From Angelakisella sp. (GTDB lineage Bacteria > Bacillota > Clostridia > Oscillospirales > Ruminococcaceae), in assembly GCA_022794295.1 (NCBI GenBank), contig JAAWEO010000113.1, positions 1 through 6,925 on the forward strand: a stretch of DNA of 6,925 nucleotides, in the 5' to 3' direction. Shown here piece after piece: positions 1 through 6,925 of this stretch; position 1 is the stretch's first letter; the number at the start of each line of letters is the position of its first letter. The notes under the pieces are model-generated. The model saw only the letters and a list, made by a program, of their open reading frames with translations, did no database searches and had not been told where the DNA came from. A program made the translations under genes and the position numbers.

Positions 1-185
1 CCACGGTTTGGAGGTCCATGGAGGGCAGTACCTTGATCTATTACCAGCGTGTTCCTACTGATGGCGCCAGGCGGCTGGGTTGTGCTGGCAACTTGGAATG
101 GTGCTGCCGCTTACCAGCGTCCGGGCTTTGGCGGCCGGAGGCTCGTTGGCCGGATAAGGTGATTTTTTCTGCGGAAAAAAGCGGA

Positions 186-285
186 GCCGCTTCGCGGCTA
201 ATGGCCTGTGGGCCAGGTTGGAGCGGCTTTGGTGCCTCCGGCGGGGCCGCTTCGCGGCTATGGCCTGCGGGCCGGGTTTGGAACG
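186..285. repeat. Tandem double-hairpin repeat, two units at 60-bp spacing
   Basis: Each unit starts with the perfect hairpin GCCGCTTCGCGGC (186-198 and 246-258). A second hairpin follows at once: TGGCC-TGTG-GGCCA at 202-215, and GGCC-TGCG-GGCC at 262-273. Similarity between the units continues through a G/T-rich tail ending in CGGCT. The 13-mer recurs at 6416-6428, beyond pgk, so this is probably a dispersed genomic repeat of the REP/BIME kind rather than a local duplication only. The family is not one I recognise by name. Confidence 0.7.
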
Positions 286-314
286 GCTAGGGGGTGGGGG
301 TGTTTTTTACACAG

Positions 315-345
315 CAAAGGCAAGGGGGGAAATCCCTTGCCTTTG
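315..345 (-). terminator. Stem-loop beyond the PHP gene, possible operon terminator
   Basis: CAAAGGCAAGGG (315-326) pairs perfectly with CCCTTGCCTTTG (334-345) around a 7-nt loop, starting 8 nt after the stop codon of the PHP gene. The position fits transcription termination of the minus-strand operon. In that direction the stem is followed by CTGTGTAAAAAAC and not by a U-tract, so a canonical intrinsic terminator is not shown. It could instead protect the 3' end of the mRNA or act with Rho. Confidence 0.5.
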
Positions 346-353
346 TCTAGGAC

Positions 354-1082
354 TCAGCTCTTGGGGAACAAGAGGCTTAAAAATTCTGCTGCTGTTTCTG
401 GGCCCTTTTCCGGCCAGGGGCAGGGGCCGCCTTCTTTCATGTCTTCCAGGCGGTGGGCGTCGGAGTTTTTCAGGATCATTCGCCCTTTCTGCACCTCCGG
501 GTGTGCTCCTCCTTGGAAGAACTTCTCTGGGTTCCAGACCTCGGCCGCGGGGAAGTCCAGGTAGTCCGGGAAATAGCCCAGGTTGGCAAAGACGCTGTTG
601 GAGGTGCGGTCGACGTGGGCCGGGAAGGCGATCCCTCCGTACTGTTTGGCAAACTCCGGCAGGTCATCGATAGACAGGCTGGTGGCGTTAATAAGGAGGT
701 TCTCCAGCTCTCCCAGGGGCTCCTCCTGGGGGCCCAGAATCTGCTGGCGGCCGAAGATCTCCGGTTTGTTCTTCACCGGCAGCAGGGCCGCCTCCACCTC
801 CGCCCCGGCGGCTTCCGCTGCGGCCAGGGTGGGAAAGAGGCAGACCACATGGACCTCCTCGGCGGTGGTCACCTCCATCCCTGCCAGCACCGTCAGGGGC
901 AGGTCCAGCAGCCTTGCGGCCTCCATCACCGCCCCGGCGTTGCGGCAGCTGTTGTGGTCGGTGACCGCGATCAGATCCAGCCCCAGCAGCGCCGCCATGT
1001 TGGCGATGTTGGGCGGGGTCATGGCGTCGTCCCCGCAGGGGGACAGGCAGCTGTGAAGGTGCAGGTCATAGGAGAAAGACAC
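354..1082 (-). CDS. PHP-domain metallohydrolase (putative phosphoesterase)
   Basis: This 242-residue protein belongs to the polymerase-and-histidinol-phosphatase (PHP) superfamily, whose members are metal-dependent phosphoesterases. The metal-binding motifs are in the expected order: DLHLHS at 6-11 (H8, H10), TDHN at 41-44 (D42, H43), GMEVT at 68-72 (E70), H78, FPAHVDR at 153-159 (H156) and NSDAH at 206-210 (D208, H210). The active site therefore looks complete. The length is normal for a stand-alone PHP protein, and no polymerase domain or signal peptide is visible. The start is GTG at 1082, chosen because AAGGAGG lies 8 nt upstream (1091-1097). It is the last gene of the operon, 15 nt after the YcxB-like gene. 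PHP genes are often found in clostridial hydrogenase clusters of this type, but the substrate is unknown; a nucleotide or phospho-signal is a guess. The family call is firm, the function is not. Confidence 0.88.
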   Translation of the reverse strand: MSFSYDLHLHSCLSPCGDDAMTPPNIANMAALLGLDLIAVTDHNSCRNAGAVMEAARLLDLPLTVLAGMEVTTAEEVHVVCLFPTLAAAEAAGAEVEAALLPVKNKPEIFGRQQILGPQEEPLGELENLLINATSLSIDDLPEFAKQYGGIAFPAHVDRTSNSVFANLGYFPDYLDFPAAEVWNPEKFFQGGAHPEVQKGRMILKNSDAHRLEDMKEGGPCPWPEKGPETAAEFLSLLFPKS

Positions 1083-1097
1083 TGCCCTCCCCTCCTT

Positions 1098-1601
1098 TTA
1101 TTTGTATTGGGGACTGATCTTCTGGTGCAAAAAGCCCCGCAGCTGGTCCGGCGTCCCCAGGGTCATGCCTGCCTTGGAGATCATCATGGCCCGGTTGTTT
1201 GACAAATACAGGAAGAAATACCCTTGGTTCTCCCGGAAGCGGACGATCTGATGGTAATAATAGAACCCCTGCTCCTGCTGCCCGGCATACTCTACACGGT
1301 CCTCGAAAAAGCGGATACGGTTCTCCTTGGCCTCCTTGATGCTGGCGGCGGCAAACCGCCCCAGCAGCTGGTTGACCCCGAAGGCCAGAAGCACAGCCCC
1401 GGCAATACAGGGCCAGACAGACCAGCTGTCAGGCTCCAGGAAAATCTGTATGAGCCCCCAGCAAAGGGCCATCGTCCCGGCTGCGGTCAGAAAGATGGGC
1501 AGCCCCGGGGCCACATGGCGGTAGTGGTATTTTGCAAACTCCTGGTAGGTGCTTTTGTCGTAGCGGGTGATCCCCTCAAACCAATAGGTCTCCTGGTCCA
1601 T
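1098..1601 (-). CDS. YcxB-like two-helix membrane protein
   Basis: This is a 167-residue predicted membrane protein. A short hydrophilic N-terminus (1-32, rich in Tyr and charged residues) is followed by two hydrophobic segments, about 33-55 and 60-80. A cytoplasmic-looking C-terminal domain of about 85 residues then carries the pattern RIRFFEDRVEY near its start and SNNRAMMISKAGM later. This architecture matches the poorly characterised YcxB family of Firmicutes, which has no established biochemical role. The ATG at 1601 follows the preceding DRTGG gene's stop codon by one base and has a strong GGAGGTGG site 6 nt upstream, so it is clearly in the operon and well translated. It is not a usual member of hydrogenase-sensor gene sets as I know them, and may tether or signal to the membrane; that is inference. 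Confidence 0.75.
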   Translation of the reverse strand: MDQETYWFEGITRYDKSTYQEFAKYHYRHVAPGLPIFLTAAGTMALCWGLIQIFLEPDSWSVWPCIAGAVLLAFGVNQLLGRFAAASIKEAKENRIRFFEDRVEYAGQQEQGFYYYHQIVRFRENQGYFFLYLSNNRAMMISKAGMTLGTPDQLRGFLHQKISPQYK

Positions 1602-4600
1602 TTCAGTCCACCTCCAATGCTTTGGCCGCGGCCCTGGCGGCTTCGTAAACCGGCAGGGAGGTCTTTAACACGGTGACCCCCTGCTGCTCCCCCCGGACCC
1701 GGGCGTCCTCGTCCAGGGACATCCCCTCCGCTAGGAGGATACAGGCGGTATCGGTCAGCACCGCCACCGCAATGGAGTTCAGGTTCCCCATGACCGTCAC
1801 CCACAGCCCGTCGGCCGGGGCCCGGCCCATAACAATGGACAGCAGGTCGCAGCAATAGATCTTTCCCTCGATCTCCCGGTCCCCATCCCCGCAGGCCAGC
1901 TGGAAGCCGCAGGCGGCGGCAAGCTCTTTTCCGGTCATAGCTCGGTCTCCTCCCTCTCCCGTTCAAAGCTCTGGACCATCATGGCGTTCATCACCGCCTC
2001 CAGCTTTTCCTGAAGGACATAGATGCAGCTGTCCTCGGCGGCGTAGCCCCGGACAATATCCTCCGCCAGGGCGTGGCAGGAGGGGGCCCCGCAGGAGCCG
2101 CAGTCCAGCCCCCGGAGCTTTTCCTCGATCCTGCCCATCTGCTCCAGCATCTCCATGGCGTGGAGGGGGTTTTTGTCCAGGCGCATCACCGGGGTGTAGC
2201 TTACTTCCCGGTCCCACTTGGCCTCGGGGGGGATGGCGTCCTCCAGGTGGTTGCAGGAGACCGGGAGGTACCGCCCCAGCCGCTTGAGGCGGGTGGCGGC
2301 TACATAGGGGTTTTCGATGTTCAGCACCCCGCCCACACAGCCGGAGGTGCAGGCGTTCAGCTCGACAAAGTCCAGGTCATGGAGCTTTTCGTCCTCCATA
2401 TCCTCCAGCACCCGGATGACGTTTTCAATGCCATCGGCGGCCAGATACCGCTCGTGAAGGGTGGCAGCGGCCTCCCCGCCGCTTTTTCCCCAGCCGATGC
2501 CGGTGCGCCCGGCGGCGGCAAGCTCCTCCCCCGGCTCCCGGGCCTGCTTCATCGCGGCACAAAGGGCGGGATAGATCTCGCTGACGCTGACCACCAGGTC
2601 GATGTCGCTGCGCCCCGTCCCCAGGGGATTTTTGGCCGCGGTCATCTTGGCGGGACAGGGGGAGATGAAGATGCAGCCGATCTCGGAGGGATCCATACCG
2701 GACTGCCGGGCCACGTGATATTTGATCCTGCGGGCGGCCAGCTCCACCGGGGCTACCAGGGGCAGCACGTTCCCCAAAAGCTGGGGGAACCGCACCCGGA
2801 TCAGCCGCAGCACCGCCGGGCAGGCGGAGGAGATCACCGGGCGCTCCAGCAGCCCCCGGCTGAGGAGGATGCGGGTGGCGTCGCTGACCAGCTCGGCGGC
2901 AGCGGCCACCTCGTATACCTCGTCAAACCCCATCTCCAAAAGGCCCGCCAGCACCACCTCCACATCATCCAGGTTGTTGAACTGGCCGTAAAGGGCAGGG
3001 GCGGGAAGGGCGATCTTATAGCGGAAGCGTTCCCAGTCGGAAAGATGGTCGGTAACCGCCCGTTTGGCGTGGTGGGGACAGACCCGGATGCACTCCCCGC
3101 AGTCGATACACCGGTCCTTCAGAATGGTGGCCTTGCCCCCCCGGACCCGAATGGCCTCGGTAGGGCACCGCTTCACACAGGTGATACACCCCTGGCAGGC
3201 CTCCTTGTCCAGGGTCACGGAATGGACATATTCTCCCATAGCTTTCTTCCCCTTATAAAAGCAGCCCGGCAAACGGGGCGTTCCGGCTCAGGCGAGGTTT
3301 ACCACCATGGTGACGGTGGTCCCCACGCCGACTGTACTTTCGATCTGCATTTCATCGGTGTACTTTTTCATATTGGGCAGGCCCATGCCAGCGCCGAAGC
3401 CCAGGCTGCGGACGTTATCCGGGGCGGTGGACCAGCCCTCCTCCATGGCCTTCTGGATATCCGGGATGCCGGGGCCGTGGTCGGCCAGGACCATGGTCAC
3501 CTTTTCCCCGTCAATCTCCACATCAATCTGTCCGCCCCCGCCATGGATCACCAGGTTGATCTCCCCCTCGTACATGGCGATGGCGACCTTGCGCACCACG
3601 CCGGGGTCGAAGCCCAGCTTCTTCAGGGTGCTTTTTATGGCTCCGGAGGCTTCTCCCGCCCGGGTGAAATCGTCCCCGGGGACTTGGTATGTATAATGAA
3701 GGCCGCTCATTTAATATGCACCCCCCCATCCAATCCCGCCTGGAAAAGCAGGCCGCAGGAGGTAAACATCCGGTGATTGGTGGTCATGACCGCAATCCCT
3801 TTTTCCTTTGCCAGCTCCACCATTTCCGGGGAGGGCTCCTTCCGGCGGATAAAGATAATGCAGATAATGTCCATCATCTCGGCAGTACGGATGACCTGCT
3901 GGTTCACCAGGCCGGTAAGGAGCACGGCCTGGTCCTTTACATAGGCCAGAACGTCGCTCATCAAATCGCTGCCGCAGGCGGTATTGACATCATGGTCCAG
4001 GAGCTCCTCACCACAGAGCAATTTTGCATCCAGGATGGTTTTTACTTCGCCAAGGGTCATACTGATCACACTCCTTTATACACACAGGCTGGGGGACTGG
4101 TGCCGGCTTTCTGTTCTACTGCTTTTTATGATAGCACAGCCCGGGTAAAAACTCCAGTCCCAAGTTGTGGGAGGCCCCGGGGCACGCCCCCAACACACCC
4201 AAATCACCATTCTTACCGGGTCAGGGGCGGGGTGGCCGTTCCGCCTGCCGCCGCTGGTCTCCCCGGGGCTTTTCCCCGAACAGCGCCACAAACTGCCGGT
4301 ACAGCCCCCCTGTAGAGCCCTGAATATCCGCCGCCAGCCTCTCCAGGCCCCCTGCCTGGAGCTCCTCTGCCAGCTGCGCCAGCGCCCCCGACACGTTGAG
4401 CTCCTCCTCCACATGGAAAAAATCCCGGCTGCGCACCTTTCCGTACCGCCGCCGCAGCATCCGTCCCTGGTCCTCCTCCCCGTCCAACGGTTCCCCCAGT
4501 TCCTCGTACAGCCGCGCAAAATCCAAAAACAGCTCCCGGAAGTCGTTTTCCGCCTGGCGCTTGAACTGGGACACCACCTTTTCCTCGTCCTGGAGGTCCA

Positions 4601-6925
4601 CAAACCGGATCTCCAGCACCGAGACCTCCGCCCCCAGCTCCCGCATCCGGGCGGTCAGCTTTTTGATGCTCTCCTGGAGCTTTGGTGTTTGGGGCACCAT
4701 TGCCATTCCGTGGTAGTACTCCGCCCCCAGCTCCTTCAGCTTCCGCCAGATATACACCCGTGCCCGGGAGGGCTTTGCCGGGGCGGTATAGGTGATCCCC
4801 AGCCACGTCCGCCGGGTGTCCCTTCCCGTTCTCTCTGCCACCGAGTCCCCCTCCTCTCTTTCCCACGCCCCCGGACGCTCCGGGGACACCTTTTATCTAT
4901 TGTATCATATTGTATCAAATCCCGGGGGAAATGACAAGACAGGATGATAAAATTTTAACAAAACGATGGCTTTTTGCGGAAAATCCCTTGTAATTGGCAG
5001 CCGGATGGGGTAAAATAAAAAGTAATTGAAATTCCCCGGGGGGAACCCCGGAAAATCTTCCAAGGTCCCAAATTCAGAAAGGAGTAGACGTATCATGATC
5101 ACCTACAACAAAGTCACCATTGAGGATCTGGATGTTGCCGGCAAGCGGGTACTGGTCCGCTGCGACTTCAACGTCCCCATGAAGGAGGGTGTCATCACCA
5201 ACGACAACCGCATTGTGGGGGCTCTGCCCACCATCAAATACCTGATGGAGAAGGGCGCCCGCCTGATCCTCTGCTCCCATCTGGGCAAGCCCAAGAACGG
5301 CCCCGAGGAGAAGTTCTCCCTGGCGCCCGTTGCGGTGCGTCTTTCCCAGCTGCTGGGCAAGGACGTAGTCTTTGCAAATGACGACGCTGTTGCCGGCGAG
5401 CAGGCCAAGGCCGCTGTAGCCGCCATGAAGGACGGGGATGTGGTGCTTCTTCAGAACACCCGTTTCCGCAAGGAGGAGACCAAGAACATTGAGGATTTCT
5501 CCAAGGATCTGGCTGCCCTGTGCGACGTTTACGTCGATGACGCCTTTGGCTCCTGCCATCGGGCCCACTGCTCCACGGTGGGTGTGGCCGGTCTGGTAAA
5601 GGAGACCGCTGTGGGCTACCTGATGCAGAAGGAGATCAAGTACCTGGGCAACGCGGTGGAGGATCCCCAGCGGCCCTTCCTGGCCATTCTGGGCGGCGCC
5701 AAGGTTGCCGACAAGCTGAGCGTCATTGAGAACCTGCTGAACAAGGTAGACACCCTGATCATTGGCGGCGGCATGGCCTACACCTTCCTGAAGGCCCAGG
5801 GCTGCGAGGTTGGCACCTCCCTGGTGGACAACGAGAAGATCGAATACTGCGCTGAGATGCTGAAGAAGGCAGAAGAGAAGGGCGTCAAGCTGCTGCTGCC
5901 GGTGGACACCGTAGTTGCGGCTTCCTTCCCCGATCCCATTGACGGGCCGGTGGAGACCGAGGTTGTGGACTCCCACAAGATCCCGGCGGACAAGATGGGG
6001 CTGGACATTGGGCCCAAGACCCAGGAGCTGTTTGCCAAGGCGGCAAAGGAGGCCAAGACGGTTGTTTGGAACGGGCCCATGGGTGTTTTTGAGAACCCTG
6101 TGCTGGCAGCGGGGACCAACGCGGTTGCCAAGGCGCTGGCGGAGACGGATGCTACCACTGTAATTGGCGGTGGTGACAGTGCGGCGGCGGTGATGCAGCT
6201 GGGTTATGCAGACAAGATGACACACATTTCCACTGGCGGCGGGGCGTCGCTGGAGTATTTGGAGGGGAAGGTCCTGCCGGGGATTGCGGCGATTGCTGAC
6301 AAGCAGTAAGGATAATGCCCAACCAAAGGGGGCGGGCCAAGGCCCGCCCCCAGCGGCCTGGAGGCCGCATCCAGCCCCTACCCGGCGGCCTGGAGGCCGC
6401 TGACAGACCCTACCCGCCGCTTCGCGGCTTAACGGTGTGCGAAGGGGATAGTGGGTGCCTGGAGTCCGGGCGAGTACAGGGCGGGACGATTCCCCTGCCT
6501 TTGACGGACTGGGGCGGGCGAGATTTCTGCCAGAGCAGCACCATACCCGAAGCCCAACGCCCAGTACCGGCTAGCCTTTCTGTCACCGGACACAGTCCGG
6601 TCCGGGTCCAGGGCGGACAGCGCCTGGTCGACCGCCGCAGCGGGCGAAACTCCCCGGCTAGAGGCAGCATCCTTCCACATAGGCCGCGGATAAAAACATG
6701 GCGCTGTGAAAGGCACGAACCGCCTCCCCTTGTATCCTCGTATTCTCGAAGTGACAAGCCGCGGCCGGAACGAGACTACCCGACACCCAGCCGCGGGGAG
6801 CGCCAGGCGCTGGCGGTTTTGTCTGTCTACCCTTCAAGACAGGCCCGCAGGGCCGCTTCTTGAACGGGCTGTCTGGAGGAACTGGTTTCTCTGGGGGTTT
6901 GTACTTCTTTCTAGGTTTTGTCGGT

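Larger units (their letters stand above)
1..353. other. Non-coding left flank
   Basis: No gene is supported here. The open frames have low-complexity Gly/Arg/Trp-rich translations and no ribosome binding site worth naming. The stretch holds two copies of the 10-mer TTACCAGCGT (41-50 and 111-120), a pair of double-hairpin repeat units (186-285) and a 12-bp stem-loop (315-345) immediately beyond the last gene of the minus-strand operon. A gene may lie to the left of the window, but nothing visible here belongs to one with confidence. Confidence 0.6.

Overview
The window most likely comes from an anaerobic, GC-rich member of the Clostridia, probably an Oscillospirales / Flavonifractor-Oscillibacter-like gut bacterium. 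The evidence is AAGGAGG-type ribosome binding sites on most genes, a clostridial-style hydrogenase-sensor operon, a Rex-like operator and GC-rich intergenic hairpin repeats. The assignment is inference from gene content and style; no marker gene was compared with a database.

Layout from left to right. Positions 1-353 hold no convincing gene, but carry a tandem hairpin repeat and a 12-bp perfect stem-loop. Positions 354-4060 are a tight six-gene unit read leftward on the minus strand. In transcription order it encodes a small DRTGG-domain protein, a GHKL (RsbW/SpoIIAB-like) ATPase, an iron-sulfur protein with a hydrogenase H-cluster fold, a second DRTGG-domain protein, a YcxB-like membrane protein and a PHP-family metallohydrolase. 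Most junctions are 4-nt ATGA overlaps or gaps under 20 nt, so the genes are probably co-transcribed and largely translationally coupled. Positions 4221-4841 (minus) encode a protein resembling only the N-terminal domain of ChrB. A divergent regulatory region (4842-5094) contains promoters for both directions, a tandem 10-bp repeat and a good match to the Rex operator. Positions 5095-6309 (plus) are phosphoglycerate kinase, pgk. From 6310 to the right end there is a GC-rich hairpin, a repeat array and about 500 bases of unexplained, possibly structured DNA.

How the genes may work together. The H-cluster protein keeps the four cysteines needed to hold an H-cluster, but lacks the proton-relay cysteine and both conserved methionines of catalytic [FeFe]-hydrogenases. 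This is the pattern of putative sensory (HydS-like) enzymes. With a GHKL ATPase and two DRTGG proteins it looks like a redox- or hydrogen-sensing signalling module. Such genes commonly sit beside the NADH-linked trimeric hydrogenase, but no nuoE/nuoF/hydA gene is present here: a YcxB-like gene is inserted before the PHP gene, and the unit ends in a hairpin. The Rex-like site upstream of pgk would link glycolysis to the NADH/NAD+ ratio, which the sensory operon may also monitor. These functional links are inference.
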